Assembly: GCF_003086795.1 (NCBI RefSeq)
Contig: NZ_CP026003.1
Location: forward strand, 3,663,531 to 3,727,530
Length of the DNA: 64,000 nt
Reading direction: 5' to 3'
Source of the DNA: Stenotrophomonas sp. SAU14A_NAIMI4_5
Lineage (GTDB): Bacteria > Pseudomonadota > Gammaproteobacteria > Xanthomonadales > Xanthomonadaceae
Shown: positions 27,289 to 38,737 of the stretch, piece by piece
Position numbering within the stretch: position 1 is the stretch's first letter
Layout: each line of letters begins with the position of its first letter
Translations under genes and position numbers: made by a program
The notes under the pieces: generated by a model
Database searches by the model: none
Told to the model about the DNA's origin: nothing
What the model saw: only the letters and a program-made list of their open reading frames with translations

Positions 27289-27327
27289 CCGGCCGGTACG
27301 TCGCTTCGACTGCCGGCCGTCTTTTTT
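27287..27327 (+). terminator. Second terminator-like hairpin just upstream of ilvC
   Basis: Stem GACCGGCCGG/CCGGCCGTC with one bulged C and a 16-base loop, followed by six T (27322-27327). It ends 40 bases before the ilvC start and would form a second attenuation or processing point. Confidence 0.55.
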
Positions 27328-27366
27328 CTTCCCGTCTTTTTCTTCCCACCGCAAGGAACCTCCCCC

Positions 27367-28341
27367 ATGAGCACCAACGATCTGCCCCAGACCAAGATCG
27401 CCGTCATCGGCTACGGCAGCCAGGGCCGCGCCCACGCACTGAACCTGCGCGAATCCGGTTTCGACGTGGTGGTAGGCCTGCGCCCGGGCGGCCCGACCGA
27501 AGCCAAGGCCCAGGCCGACGGCTTCAACGTGGTGGCCCCGGCTGACGCCGTGAAGGACGCCGACCTGGTCGCCGTGCTGACCCCGGACATGGTGCAGAAG
27601 GAGCTGTACAACGAGGTGCTGGCGCCGAACATGAAACAGGGCGCCTGCCTGCTGTTCGCCCACGGCCTGAACGTGCATTACGGCATGATCGAGCCGCGCG
27701 CCGACCTGGACGTGGTGCTGGTCGCGCCGAAGGGCCCGGGCGCGCTGGTCCGTCGCGAATACGAAATCGGCCGCGGCGTGCCGTGCATCTGGGCCATCCA
27801 CCAGGATGTCACCGGCAACGCCGAACAGCATGCCAAGGCCTATGCGGCCGGCCTCGGCGGCGCCCGCGCCAACCTGATCCAGACCACCTTCAAGGAAGAG
27901 ACCGAAACCGATCTGTTCGGTGAGCAGGCAGTGCTGTGCGGCGGCGCCTCGGCGCTGGTGCAGGCCGGCTTCGAAACGCTGGTGGAAGCCGGTTACCAGC
28001 CGGAAATCGCCTACTACGAAGTGCTGCACGAACTGAAGCTGATCGTCGACCTGTTCTACGAAGGCGGCATCTCGCGCATGCTGGAATTCGTCTCCGAGAC
28101 CGCCCAGTACGGCGACTACGTCAGCGGCCCGCGTGTGATCGACGCCAGCACCAAGGAGCGCATGAAGGAAGTCCTGAAGGACATCCAGGACGGCACCTTC
28201 ACCAAGAACTGGGTGGCCGAGTACGAAGCGGGCCTGCCGAACTACAAGAAGTACAAGCAGGCCGACCTGGAGCATCCGATCGAGAAGGTGGGCAAGGAAC
28301 TGCGCGCCAAGATGGTCTGGTTGCAAGGACAGGCCGCGTAA
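27367..28341 (+). CDS. ilvC: Ketol-acid reductoisomerase
   Basis: Class I (short) enzyme that converts 2-acetolactate or 2-aceto-2-hydroxybutyrate to the dihydroxy acid with NADPH and Mg2+. It has 324 residues. The N-terminal Rossmann motif is [20 protein letters not shown] (about 15-34), and the C-terminal KARI knot has [16 protein letters not shown] and [28 protein letters not shown] lies about ten bases upstream of the ATG. First structural gene of the ilv-leu operon. Confidence 0.96.
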   Translation: MSTNDLPQTKIAVIGYGSQGRAHALNLRESGFDVVVGLRPGGPTEAKAQADGFNVVAPADAVKDADLVAVLTPDMVQKELYNEVLAPNMKQGACLLFAHGLNVHYGMIEPRADLDVVLVAPKGPGALVRREYEIGRGVPCIWAIHQDVTGNAEQHAKAYAAGLGGARANLIQTTFKEETETDLFGEQAVLCGGASALVQAGFETLVEAGYQPEIAYYEVLHELKLIVDLFYEGGISRMLEFVSETAQYGDYVSGPRVIDASTKERMKEVLKDIQDGTFTKNWVAEYEAGLPNYKKYKQADLEHPIEKVGKELRAKMVWLQGQAA

Positions 28342-28379
28342 CCACGCGGCCACCCCCACCCGCTTTGCAAGGTTCCCCC

Positions 28380-30116
28380 ATGAACTCTCCCACACACCGC
28401 AGCGCGCCGCCCAACGGCGCGCGCTGGCTGACCCAGGCGCTGGAGGCCGAGGGCGTCCGTACGCTGTTCGGCTATCCCGGCGGCACCATCATGCCGTTCT
28501 ACGACGCGCTGGTGGATTCGTCGCTGAAGCACATCCTGGTGCGCCACGAGCAGGGTGCGGCGCTGGCGGCCAATGGCTTTGCCCGCGCCAGCGGCCAGGT
28601 CGGCGTCTGCGTGGCCACCTCCGGCCCCGGCGCGTCGAACCTGGTCACCGGCATCGCCGATGCGATGCTGGATTCGGTGCCGATGGTCTGCATCACCGGC
28701 CAGGTCGCCACGCCGCTGCTGGGTACCGACGCCTTCCAGGAACTGGATGTGTTCGGCCTGACCCTGCCCATCGTCAAGCACAGCTGGCTGGTGCGCAGCG
28801 TCGATGACCTGCCGCGCGTGGTGGCCGACGCCTTCCGCATTGCCCGCGAGGGCCGCCCCGGGCCGGTGCTGATCGACCTGCCCAAGGACGTGCAGCTGGC
28901 CGATGCCAGCCACCTGCCGGCGCATGTGCCGTCCAGCGTGGAACCGCCGGCCGCGGCCGCCGATGCGGCCATCGCCGACGCCATCGCTGCACTGGCAGCG
29001 GCCGAGAAGCCGGTGATCTACGCCGGCGGTGGCATTGCCCTGGGCGAGGCCGTGCAGGACCTGCGCGACTTCGCCGAGGCCAGCGCCATCCCCACCGTGA
29101 TGACCCTGCGTGGCCTGGGCGCGCTGCCCCCGCAGCACCCGCAGTCGCTGGGCATGCTGGGCATGCACGGCACCCGCGCGGCCAACATGGCGGTGCAGGA
29201 AAGCGACCTGCTGCTGGTGCTGGGTGCGCGCTTCGATGACCGTGCCACCGGCAAGCTGGCCGAGTTCGCTCCGTTCGCCCGCGTGGTCCACATCGACGCC
29301 GACGCCTACGAGATCTCCAAGCTGCGCAGCGCCGATGTCGCGGTGCCGGGCAATGTCAGCCATGCCATCCGCGCCCTGCGTGCGGCCTTCCCCTCCCCCC
29401 AGGCCCACCAGGACGCATGGCGCAAGCGCTGTGCCCAGCACCGCGACCGCTTCGCCGCCCGCTACGACGCACCGGGCCAGCACATCTACGCCCCGGCGCT
29501 GCTGAAGCGGCTGAGCGAAGTGGCGCCGGCCGACACGGTCATCGCCTGCGATGTCGGCCAGCACCAGATGTGGGTGGCCCAGCACTGCCGCTTCAACCAC
29601 CCGCGCAACCACCTGACCAGTGGCGCGCTGGGCACCATGGGCTTCGGCCTGCCGGCGGCGATGGGCGCGCAGTTCGCCTGCCCCGACCGCACCGTGGTGC
29701 TGGTGTCCGGCGATGGCAGCTTCATGATGAACGTGCAGGAGCTGACCACCATCGCGCGTTGCCGCCTGCCGGTGAAGATCGTGCTGCTGGACAACAGTTC
29801 GCTGGGCATGGTGCGGCAGTGGCAGGAGCTGTTCTTCTCCGAGCGCTACAGCGAGATCGACCTGTCCGACAACCCGGACTTCGTGGCCCTGGCCAAGGTG
29901 TTCGGCATCGCTGCCACCCGCATCGACAACCGCGACGACGTGGAAGGCGGCCTGGCCGCGCTGCTGGCCGAACCGGGCCCCGCCCTGCTGCACGTGGCCA
30001 TCGATGCACGCGCCAACGTGTGGCCGCTGGTGCCGCCCAACACCGCCAACAGCACCATGCTGGAAAGCAACCCCGCCCACGCCCGCCAGGAGACCCCAAA
30101 TGCAATACCGGCTTGA
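28380..30116 (+). CDS. ilvG: Acetolactate synthase large (catalytic) subunit
   Basis: Thiamine-diphosphate enzyme that makes 2-acetolactate or acetohydroxybutyrate. It has 578 residues from ATG 28380 (MNSPTHRSAPPNGARWLTQA); a longer open frame runs back into ilvC but is a shadow. Domains are the N-terminal pyrimidine domain with catalytic Glu (ILVRHEQGAALAANGFARAS), a central domain with the GRPGPVLIDLPKDVQ segment, and the C-terminal TPP domain with the GDGSFMMNVQELTT motif (about 448-461) and LGMVRQWQELFFSERYSE. It overlaps the next gene by 17 bases. With the ilvM-type partner it looks like isozyme II. Confidence 0.95.
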   Translation: MNSPTHRSAPPNGARWLTQALEAEGVRTLFGYPGGTIMPFYDALVDSSLKHILVRHEQGAALAANGFARASGQVGVCVATSGPGASNLVTGIADAMLDSVPMVCITGQVATPLLGTDAFQELDVFGLTLPIVKHSWLVRSVDDLPRVVADAFRIAREGRPGPVLIDLPKDVQLADASHLPAHVPSSVEPPAAAADAAIADAIAALAAAEKPVIYAGGGIALGEAVQDLRDFAEASAIPTVMTLRGLGALPPQHPQSLGMLGMHGTRAANMAVQESDLLLVLGARFDDRATGKLAEFAPFARVVHIDADAYEISKLRSADVAVPGNVSHAIRALRAAFPSPQAHQDAWRKRCAQHRDRFAARYDAPGQHIYAPALLKRLSEVAPADTVIACDVGQHQMWVAQHCRFNHPRNHLTSGALGTMGFGLPAAMGAQFACPDRTVVLVSGDGSFMMNVQELTTIARCRLPVKIVLLDNSSLGMVRQWQELFFSERYSEIDLSDNPDFVALAKVFGIAATRIDNRDDVEGGLAALLAEPGPALLHVAIDARANVWPLVPPNTANSTMLESNPAHARQETPNAIPA

Positions 30117-30348
30117 CCTGGTGCTGCACCCGGCCGAAGGCGCGCTGCTGCGCGTGATCGGCATGGCCGAACGCCGCGGCTTCGCCCCGCGCGCGATCAG
30201 CGGCGCGCCGGTGGCCGCCGATGACGGACGCTGGCACCTGCAGCTGGTGGTCGATGGCCAGCGGCCGCCGGAAACCCTGTGCCGGCAGATGGAAAAGATC
30301 TACGACTGTGTGTCGGTACAGCTGACGCCCGTGGAAGGAGCTGCATGA
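30100..30348 (+). CDS. ilvM: Acetolactate synthase small subunit, IlvM type (ACT domain)
   Basis: An 82-residue ACT-domain protein that stabilises and regulates the IlvG subunit. ATG at 30100 lies inside the 3' end of ilvG (17-base overlap), with CAGGAG upstream, so the two are translationally coupled. The fold is recognisable by LVLHPAEGALLRVIGMAERR.., APRAISGAPVA.., WHLQLVVDG and LCRQMEKIYDCVSVQL. It is a single ACT unit, as in IlvM, and lacks the second domain of IlvH/IlvN. Confidence 0.88.
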   Translation: MQYRLDLVLHPAEGALLRVIGMAERRGFAPRAISGAPVAADDGRWHLQLVVDGQRPPETLCRQMEKIYDCVSVQLTPVEGAA

Positions 30349-30461
30349 TGAACACCCGTACCGTAGCGACCACGGTGCCGGCACGGAGGCGTCTTCTTCG
30401 TCGCCCGTGCCCGCACCCGGCGCAGTCCGGCAACCCGCTGGTGGCCCATGCCGGCCGCTGA
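30345..30461 (+). CDS. Small ORF between ilvM and ilvA
   Basis: A 38-codon ORF (MMNTRTVATTVPARRRLLRR...) whose ATG overlaps the ilvM stop by ATGA and which ends 14 bases inside ilvA. It is Arg-rich. It may only serve to carry ribosomes across to ilvA by coupled re-initiation; no function is recognisable. Confidence 0.35.
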   Translation: MMNTRTVATTVPARRRLLRRPCPHPAQSGNPLVAHAGR

Positions 30462-31547
30462 TGCCAGCAAGGAAAGCGATGTCGGTGACGTAAGCGTCGC
30501 CGACGTACTGGCTGCGCAGGCCCGCCTGCGCCGCTTCCTGCCGCCTACCCCGCTGCACCATGCCGAGCGCTTCGGCACCTGGCTGAAGCTGGAAAACCTG
30601 CAGCGCACCGGTTCCTACAAGGTGCGCGGCGCATTGAACGCGCTGCTGGCCGGCCGCGAACGCGGCGATACCCGGCCGGTGATCTGCGCGTCGGCCGGCA
30701 ACCACGCCCAGGGCGTGGCCTGGGCCGCCTACCGCCTGGACGTACCGGCCATCACCGTGATGCCGCATGGCGCGCCGGCCACCAAGATCGCCGGTGTCGC
30801 CCACTGGGGCGCCACCGTACGCCAGCACGGCAACAGCTACGACGAGGCCTTCGCCTTCGCCGTCGAACTGGCGCAGCGCCATGGCTACCGCTTCCTGTCC
30901 GCCTTCGACGATGCCGACGTGATCGCCGGCCAGGGCACGGTCGGCATCGAACTGGCACCGCATGCACCGGACGTGGTGATCGTGCCGATCGGTGGCGGCG
31001 GCCTGGCCTCCGGCGTGGCGCTGGCACTGAAATCGCAGGGCGTGCGCATCATCGGTGCGCAGGTCGAGGGCGTCGATTCGATGGCCCGCGCGATCCACGG
31101 TGATGTCAACGAGATCGCACCGGTGCCGTCGCTGGCCGACGGCGTGCGGGTGAAGGTGCCCGGCTACCTGACCCGCCGCCTGTGTGCCTCGCTGCTGGAC
31201 GACGTGGTGATCGTGCGCGAAGCCGAGCTGCGCGAGACCCTGGTCCGCCTGGCGCTGGAAGAACACATCATCGCCGAGGGCGCCGGTGCGCTGGCCCTGG
31301 CCGCCGGCCGCCGCGTGGCTGGCCGCCGCAAGTGTGCGGTGGTGTCCGGCGGCAACATCGATGCCGGCGTGCTGGCCGGCCTGCTGACCGACATCCGCCC
31401 CCGGCCGCCGCGCAAACCGCGCCGGCGCCGCAGTGACACCAACCGCACACCACCACGCTCGCCCAGCAAGGCCAGCGCCCCCGCCTCCCCCACTTCTTCC
31501 CCTTCCCACCTGCAAGCCGTCGCGCCCGCTGTCGAGGAGATTTCCCT

Positions 31548-31551
<4 letters not shown>
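30448..31551 (+). CDS. ilvA: Threonine dehydratase, short form without regulatory domain
   Basis: PLP enzyme that deaminates threonine to 2-oxobutanoate for isoleucine synthesis. It has 367 residues. The PLP lysine is in [12 protein letters not shown] (about 52-63), [13 protein letters not shown] follows, and the glycine-rich phosphate loop is [13 protein letters not shown] (about 180-192). The catalytic domain ends near residue 317. The allosteric ACT-like domain of the long IlvA form is absent; in its place is a Pro/Arg/Ser-rich tail of about 50 residues ([18 protein letters not shown]...). Its last bases overlap the leuA GTG start. Lack of the regulatory domain implies no classical isoleucine feedback. 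Confidence 0.88.
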
Positions 31552-33131
<1,580 letters not shown>

Positions 33132-33141
33132 GGAAACTGAC

Positions 33142-33915
33142 ATGAGCGCCTTCGACACCGCCACCACGGCCGCCGGCCAGCAGTGGAACGCCCAGGACTA
33201 TGCGATCGACGCCGGTTTCGTGCCGCTGCTCGGCGGTGCGGTGTCGCGCCTGCTCGACCCGCGCACCGGTGAACGCATCCTCGACCTGGGCTGTGGCGAT
33301 GGCGTACTCAGCACCGAACTGGCCCTCAGCGGCGCACGCATCCACGGCGTGGACGCCTCGCCGGAACTGGTCAATGCCGCCCGCGCGCGCGGCGTCGACG
33401 CGCAGGTGATGGATGGCCACGCGCTGACCTTCAACGCCGAGTTCGATGCGGTGTTCAGCAATGCCGCGCTTCACTGGATGGGCAACCCGGACCGCGTGCT
33501 GGAGGGCGTGCGTCGTGCCCTGCGTCCCGGCGGCCGTTTCGTCGCCGAGTTCGGCGGCCATGGCAACGTGGCTACCATCATCGCCGCGGTGCAGGCCGCA
33601 CGCGTGGCCCATGGCCATGGCGCCAGCGCGTTCCAGTGGTATTTCCCGACCGCCGATGCCTACGCCGACCGCCTGCGCCAGCACGGCTTCCAGGTGCAGC
33701 TGATCGAGACCACACCGCGCCCGACCGCGCTGCCGACCGGCGTGGCCGGCTGGCTGCGGGTGTTCGCCGCGCCGCTGCTGGACGATCTGCCGGCAGCCGC
33801 CCGCGCCACCGTGCGCGAGGCCGCGGTGGTCCTGCTGGAGGACCTGCCGCGTGACGCAGCCGGCCAGCCGCTGGCCGACTACGTGCGCCTGCGCGTGCTC
33901 GCCCGCCGTCGCTGA
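33142..33915 (+). CDS. Class I SAM-dependent methyltransferase embedded in the leucine operon
   Basis: A 257-residue methyltransferase with SAM-binding motif I ERILDLGCGDGVLSTELALS (about 48-67), acidic motif VDASPELVNAARARGVDA and post-motif FNAEFDAVFSNAALHWM. The spacing and ALHWM signature resemble trans-aconitate methyltransferase (Tam) relatives. It is preceded by GAGGAA, lies ten bases after leuA and 60 bases before leuC. The yeast trans-aconitate methyltransferase acts on 3-isopropylmalate, the intermediate made next in this pathway, so a role on an isopropylmalate is a reasonable hypothesis; the substrate is unproven. Confidence 0.85.
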   Translation: MSAFDTATTAAGQQWNAQDYAIDAGFVPLLGGAVSRLLDPRTGERILDLGCGDGVLSTELALSGARIHGVDASPELVNAARARGVDAQVMDGHALTFNAEFDAVFSNAALHWMGNPDRVLEGVRRALRPGGRFVAEFGGHGNVATIIAAVQAARVAHGHGASAFQWYFPTADAYADRLRQHGFQVQLIETTPRPTALPTGVAGWLRVFAAPLLDDLPAAARATVREAAVVLLEDLPRDAAGQPLADYVRLRVLARRR

Positions 33916-33975
33916 CTTGACCGTTCCGCTTTCTTTATTGATGTTCGCTCTCTCGTACCTCTGCCAGGCATACGC

Positions 33976-35394
33976 ATGACTTCCGCACCCCGCACCCTGT
34001 ACGACAAACTGTGGGACGCCCACGTGGTGGTTCCCGAATCCGACAGCGCCCCCGCCGTGCTGTACATCGACCTGCACCTGATCCACGAGGTCACCTCGCC
34101 GCAGGCGTTCACCGAGCTGCGTTCGCGCGGCGTGGCGCCGCGCCGCCCGGATCGCACCAAGGCGACGATGGACCACTCCACCCCGACCCTGCCGGCCGGT
34201 GCCGACGGCAAGCTGCCCTACGCCAGCGCCGCCTCCGAAGCGCAGGTCGCCACCCTGGCGCGCAACTGCGCCGAGTACGGCATCGAGCTGTTCGACATGG
34301 CCTCGGACAACCGCGGCATCGTCCATGTCATCGCCCCGGAGCAGGGTTTCACCCAGCCCGGCATGACCATCGTCTGCGGCGACAGCCACACCTCCACCCA
34401 CGGCGCGTTCGGTTCGCTGGCCTTCGGCATCGGCACCAGCGAAGTCGGCCACGTGCTGGCCACCCAGTGCCTGCTGCAGCGCAAGGCCAGGACCTTCGCC
34501 ATCACCGTCGACGGCCCGCTGGCGCCGGGCGTCGGTGCCAAGGACGTGGTCCTGCACATCATCGGCGTGATCGGGGTCAACGGTGGCACCGGCCACGTCA
34601 TCGAGTTCCGTGGCAGCACCATCGAAGCGATGGACATGGAACAGCGCATGACCCTGTGCAACATGTCGATCGAAGCAGGTGCGCGTGCCGGCATGGTCGC
34701 CCCCGACCAGGTCACCTTCGACTTCGTGGCCAACACTCCGCGCGGCCCCAAGGGCGCCGACTTCGACGCCGCCGTGGCGCGCTGGCAGCAGCTGCGCAGC
34801 GATGACGGCGCACGCTTCGACAGCGAAGTGCGCATCGACGCCGCCGACATCCGCCCGACCCTGACCTGGGGCACGCACCCGGGCACCGCCATCGCCGTGG
34901 ACACGCCGATTCCGGCCGCCAACGATGCCGCTGCACAGAAGGGCCTGGATTACATGCACTTCCAGGCCGGCAAGGCGCTGGCGGGCACGCCGGTGGACGT
35001 GGTGTTCGTCGGCTCGTGCACCAACGGCCGCCTGAGCGACATGCGCGAAGTGGCGCAGGTGCTGCGTGGCCGCCGGGTAGCCGACGGCGTGCGCATGCTG
35101 GTGGTGCCGGGTTCGGAAATCGTCAAGCGCCAGGCCGAGGCCGAAGGCATCCACGAGATCGTGCGCGCGGCCGGTGCCGAGTGGCGCGAGCCGGGCTGCT
35201 CGATGTGCATCGCCATGAACGGTGACCTGGTCGCCCCCGGCCAGCTGGCGGTGAGCACCAGCAACCGCAATTTCGAGGGCCGCCAGGGTCCCGGTTCGCG
35301 CACCCTGCTGGCCTCGCCGATGAGCGCGGCCTGGGCCGCGGTGAAGGGCCAGGTGGCCGACACCCGCGAACTGTTCGCACAGGAGGTGGCGTGA
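33976..35394 (+). CDS. leuC: 3-isopropylmalate dehydratase large subunit
   Basis: Aconitase-fold 4Fe-4S enzyme that, with LeuD, interconverts 2- and 3-isopropylmalate. It has 472 residues. Substrate and cluster motifs are [60 protein letters not shown] (cluster Cys about residue 353) and [11 protein letters not shown] (about 413-423, two more cluster Cys). ATG is at 33976. The stop overlaps leuD by one base. Confidence 0.96.
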   Translation: MTSAPRTLYDKLWDAHVVVPESDSAPAVLYIDLHLIHEVTSPQAFTELRSRGVAPRRPDRTKATMDHSTPTLPAGADGKLPYASAASEAQVATLARNCAEYGIELFDMASDNRGIVHVIAPEQGFTQPGMTIVCGDSHTSTHGAFGSLAFGIGTSEVGHVLATQCLLQRKARTFAITVDGPLAPGVGAKDVVLHIIGVIGVNGGTGHVIEFRGSTIEAMDMEQRMTLCNMSIEAGARAGMVAPDQVTFDFVANTPRGPKGADFDAAVARWQQLRSDDGARFDSEVRIDAADIRPTLTWGTHPGTAIAVDTPIPAANDAAAQKGLDYMHFQAGKALAGTPVDVVFVGSCTNGRLSDMREVAQVLRGRRVADGVRMLVVPGSEIVKRQAEAEGIHEIVRAAGAEWREPGCSMCIAMNGDLVAPGQLAVSTSNRNFEGRQGPGSRTLLASPMSAAWAAVKGQVADTRELFAQEVA

Positions 35395-35972
35395 TGGCCG
35401 GTTTCCGTACCCTGACCTCGTCCAGCGTCGTGCTGGCGCAGACCAACATCGACACCGACCAGATCATTCCGGCGCGGTTCCTGTCCACCACCGAACGCGC
35501 CGGCCTGGGCCGCAACGCGTTCAATGACTGGCGCTGGCAGGCCGACGGCTCGCCGGTGGCCGACTTCGCCTTCAACCAGCCGCACAACACCGGCCGCAGC
35601 ATCCTGCTGGCCGGCCGCAACTTCGGCTGCGGTTCCTCGCGCGAACATGCGCCGTGGGCGCTGACCGACCTGGGCCTGCGCGCCATCGTCAGCAGCGAGA
35701 TCGCCGACATCTTCCGCGGCAACTCGCTGAAGAACGGCCTGCTGCCGATCGTGCTGGACGAATCCGACGTGCAGGCGCTGATGCAGCGCCCGGACGACGA
35801 GCTGACCATCGACGTGGCCGCGCGCGAGCTGCGCACCCCCGACGGCCGCGTCTATTCCTTCCCGCTGGATGGCTTCTCGCAGACCTGCCTGCTGGAAGGT
35901 GTCGACCAGTTGGGGTATCTGTTGGGCCGTGTCCCAGAAATCGAACGTTACGAGAGTGAGCATGCACGCTGA
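35394..35972 (+). CDS. leuD: 3-isopropylmalate dehydratase small subunit
   Basis: Swivel-domain partner of LeuC. It has 192 residues from ATG 35394, which overlaps the leuC TGA by one base; a GTG three bases upstream gives one extra residue. Motifs seen are [20 protein letters not shown], the conserved [15 protein letters not shown] (about 76-90), and SLKNGLLPI. It overlaps leuB by 11 bases. Confidence 0.96.
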   Translation: MAGFRTLTSSSVVLAQTNIDTDQIIPARFLSTTERAGLGRNAFNDWRWQADGSPVADFAFNQPHNTGRSILLAGRNFGCGSSREHAPWALTDLGLRAIVSSEIADIFRGNSLKNGLLPIVLDESDVQALMQRPDDELTIDVAARELRTPDGRVYSFPLDGFSQTCLLEGVDQLGYLLGRVPEIERYESEHAR

Positions 35973-37023
35973 AATTGTTGTCCTGCCCGGTGATGGCATC
36001 GGCCCGGAAGTTGCCGCTGCTGCAGTGGCCGTCCTGAAGGCTGTCGCCGAACGCTTCAACCACAGCTTCACCTTCAGCGAGCACGACATCGGTGGCATCG
36101 CCATCGATCGCCATGGCGAGCCGCTGCCGGCCGCCACCCTCACCGCCTGCCAGGCCGCCAACGCGGTGCTGCTGGGCGCCGTGGGTGGCCCGAAGTGGTC
36201 CGATCCGAACGCCAAGGTGCGCCCGGAACAGGGCCTGCTGGCGATCCGCAAGGCGCTGGGCCTGTACGCCAACCTGCGCCCGGTGCGCACCCATGAAGCC
36301 GCGCTGCACGCCTCGCCGATCAAGGCCGAGCTGCTGCAGGGCGTGGACTTCGTGGTGGTGCGCGAACTGACCGGCGGCATCTACTTCGGCGACAAGACCC
36401 GCGACGCTGACAGTGCCAGCGACCTGTGCCGCTACACCGTGGCCGAGATCGAGCGCGTGCTGCGCAGCGCGTTCCGCCTGGCCCAGCAGCGCCGTGGCAA
36501 GGTCACCTCGGTGGACAAGGCCAACGTGCTGGAAACCTCGCGCCTGTGGCGCGACGTGGCCGCGCGCATCGGCCGCGAGGAATTCCCGGACGTGGCGCTG
36601 GAACACCAGCTGGTCGATTCGATGGCCATGCACCTGCTGGCCAAGCCGCGCGAGTACGACGTGATCGTCACCGAGAACATGTTCGGCGACATCCTCACCG
36701 ATGAAGCCTCGATGCTGGCGGGTTCGCTGGGCCTGCTGCCTTCGGCTTCGCTGGGCGAACCGGGCGCGGTGGGCATCTACGAGCCGATCCATGGTTCGGC
36801 GCCGGACATCGCCGGCAAGGGCATCGCCAATCCCTACGCGACGATCTTCAGCGCCGCCATGCTGCTGCGCCATTCGCTGGGCCTGGACGCCGAAGCCGCC
36901 GCGGTGGAAGCCGCCGTGCATGCGGTACTGGATGACGGCGTGTTCACCGCCGATCTCGCGGCCAAGGGGCAGGCGGTCAGCACCGCCGCCGCCACCGACG
37001 CGGTGCTCGCCAAGCTGAAGTGA
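35962..37023 (+). CDS. leuB: 3-isopropylmalate dehydrogenase
   Basis: NAD-dependent oxidative decarboxylase that gives 2-oxoisocaproate, the last dedicated step to leucine. It has 353 residues from ATG 35962 ([20 protein letters not shown]), starting inside leuD. Catalytic and substrate residues lie in [33 protein letters not shown] and the metal-binding [20 protein letters not shown]. The nucleotide-binding [18 protein letters not shown] is complete. Last gene of the ilv-leu operon; three SMAG copies follow. Confidence 0.96.
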   Translation: MHAEIVVLPGDGIGPEVAAAAVAVLKAVAERFNHSFTFSEHDIGGIAIDRHGEPLPAATLTACQAANAVLLGAVGGPKWSDPNAKVRPEQGLLAIRKALGLYANLRPVRTHEAALHASPIKAELLQGVDFVVVRELTGGIYFGDKTRDADSASDLCRYTVAEIERVLRSAFRLAQQRRGKVTSVDKANVLETSRLWRDVAARIGREEFPDVALEHQLVDSMAMHLLAKPREYDVIVTENMFGDILTDEASMLAGSLGLLPSASLGEPGAVGIYEPIHGSAPDIAGKGIANPYATIFSAAMLLRHSLGLDAEAAAVEAAVHAVLDDGVFTADLAAKGQAVSTAAATDAVLAKLK

Positions 37024-37033
37024 TGTCAGGAGA

Positions 37034-37113
37034 AGCCACCCATGGGGTGGCTCTACTGTAGAGCCGAGCCATGCTCGGCTGATGCAACCGTCGTCGAGCA
37101 TGGCTCGACGCTA
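37034..37113. repeat. Three SMAG palindromes after leuB
   Basis: Three copies of different subtypes: 37034-37056 (AGCCACCC stem, head on minus strand), 37058-37080 (GTAGAGCCGAGC) and about 37091-37113 (CGTCGAGC, head on minus strand). The region separates the ilv-leu operon from gdhA and may mark the operon end. Confidence 0.75.
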
Positions 37114-37174
37114 CAGGACCCCACCTTCATGCCGACCGCGCAGCCGCCGCCCCGCACAGGCCTCAATCCAAGGA

Positions 37175-38524
37175 ATGCCTTTGAAGCATCGTTCCCCCGA
37201 CGAGTTCCTCGCCGACGTCGCCCGCCGTGACCCGCACCAGCCCGAGTTCCTGCAGGCGGTAAAGGAAGTGGTCCACAGCCTGTGGCCGTTCCTGCAGGAC
37301 AACCCGCGCTACCTGCAGCAGGGCCTGCTGGAGCGCCTGGTCGAGCCGGAGCGGCTGATCCAGTTCCGCGTGGCCTGGAGCGATGACGCCGGCCAGGCCC
37401 AGGTGAACCGCGCCTGGCGTGTGCAGCACAGCTCGGCCATCGGCCCGTTCAAGGGCGGCATGCGTTTCCACCCGTCGGTGAACCTGTCGATCCTGAAATT
37501 CCTCGCCTTTGAGCAGACCTTCAAGAACGCACTGACCACGCTGCCGATGGGCGGCGGCAAGGGCGGTTCGGACTTCGACCCCAAGGGCCGCAGCGATGCC
37601 GAAGTCATGCGCTTCTGCCAGGCGCTGATGCTGGAACTGCACCGCCACCTGGGTCCGGACACCGACGTGCCCGCCGGTGACATCGGCGTCGGTGCGCGTG
37701 AGGTCGGCTACATGGCCGGCATGATGAAGAAGCTCAGCAACGATGCTGCCTGCGTGTTTACCGGCAAGGGCCTGTCCTATGGCGGCAGCCTGATGCGCCC
37801 GGAGGCGACCGGCTACGGCACGGTCTATTTCGTCGAGCAGATGCTGCACCACGCGCGCCGCGAAACCCACGGGGCACGCGTGCTGGTGTCGGGCTCCGGC
37901 AACGTCGCCCAGTACGCCGCGCAGAAGGCCATCGAGCTGGGCGCGAAGGTGCTGACCTTCTCCGATTCGGGCGGCACGCTGTACGCGCGCGATGGCTTCG
38001 ACGAGCAGGCCCTGCAGGAACTGATGGCACTGAAGAACGAGCGCCGTGGCCGCCTGCAGGAACTGGCAAGCGATACCCGCTTCGAGTTCCTCGCCGGCAA
38101 GCGTCCCTGGCATGTGCCGGCGGACATCGCCCTGCCCTGCGCCACCCAGAACGAGCTGGATGAAGATGACGCCCGCACGCTGGTGCACAACGGCGTGCAG
38201 TGCGTGGCCGAGGGCGCCAACATGCCCTCCACGCTGGAAGCGGTGGGTGTGTTCCTGCAGGCCGGCACGCTGTACGCACCGGGCAAGGCCAGCAATGCCG
38301 GTGGCGTGGCGACGTCCGGTCTGGAGATGAGCCAGAACGCGCAGCGGCTGTCCTGGCACCACGCCGACGTGGACGAACGCCTGCACGCGATCATGAAGGA
38401 CATCCACGCCAGCTGCGTGCGCCATGGCAAGCGCGCCGACGGCAGCGTCAATTACGTGGATGGTGCCAACATCGCCGGCTTCGTGAAGGTGGCCGACGCG
38501 ATGTTGGCGCAGGGGTTGTACTAG
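37175..38524 (+). CDS. gdhA: NADP-specific glutamate dehydrogenase
   Basis: Assimilates ammonium into 2-oxoglutarate with NADPH. It has 449 residues, a length typical of the NADP hexameric type. The glutamate-binding and catalytic region is GPFKGGMRFHPSVNLSILKF and the glycine-rich PMGGGKGGSDFDPKGRSD (about 125-142); the Rossmann part contains RVLVSGSGNVAQYAAQKAIE. ATG 37175 has AAGGA only one base upstream, whereas the in-frame TTG at 37181 (MKHRSPDEFLADV) has that AAGGA at six bases, so TTG may be the true start. The TAG stop is followed at once by the in-frame TAG of a SMAG head. Confidence 0.95.
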   Translation: MPLKHRSPDEFLADVARRDPHQPEFLQAVKEVVHSLWPFLQDNPRYLQQGLLERLVEPERLIQFRVAWSDDAGQAQVNRAWRVQHSSAIGPFKGGMRFHPSVNLSILKFLAFEQTFKNALTTLPMGGGKGGSDFDPKGRSDAEVMRFCQALMLELHRHLGPDTDVPAGDIGVGAREVGYMAGMMKKLSNDAACVFTGKGLSYGGSLMRPEATGYGTVYFVEQMLHHARRETHGARVLVSGSGNVAQYAAQKAIELGAKVLTFSDSGGTLYARDGFDEQALQELMALKNERRGRLQELASDTRFEFLAGKRPWHVPADIALPCATQNELDEDDARTLVHNGVQCVAEGANMPSTLEAVGVFLQAGTLYAPGKASNAGGVATSGLEMSQNAQRLSWHHADVDERLHAIMKDIHASCVRHGKRADGSVNYVDGANIAGFVKVADAMLAQGLY

Positions 38525-38686
38525 TAGATCCACGCCGTGCGTGGATGGGGTCGGATCCTTTCCGCAGGAAAGGCTCTGACCCCGGTGAGTGCAGACGGGA
38601 CAGATGGGGTCAGAGCCCTTTCCCTGCGGAAAAGGGATCCGACCCAGCCATCGCCGTGCCCCAGTAGATCCACGCCACGCGTGGAT
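38524..38686. repeat. Four palindromes after gdhA
   Basis: SMAG copies (ATCCACGC subtype) at 38524-38546 and 38664-38686. Between them lie an inverted GGGGTC-family copy (38547-38583, GGGGTCGGATCC first) and a direct one (38606-38645). The two families are interleaved and the GGGGTC copies face each other. Confidence 0.8.
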
Positions 38687-38737
38687 GGTGCATGATGCCG
38701 GAACTGGATCCACCCTCTGCTGCCAAGGAACCCGGCC

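Noticed and set aside
27936..28380. Longer N-terminus for the acetolactate synthase gene
   Set aside because: The extension lies in the ilvC reading region in another frame and has no family similarity; ATG 28380 matches known starts.
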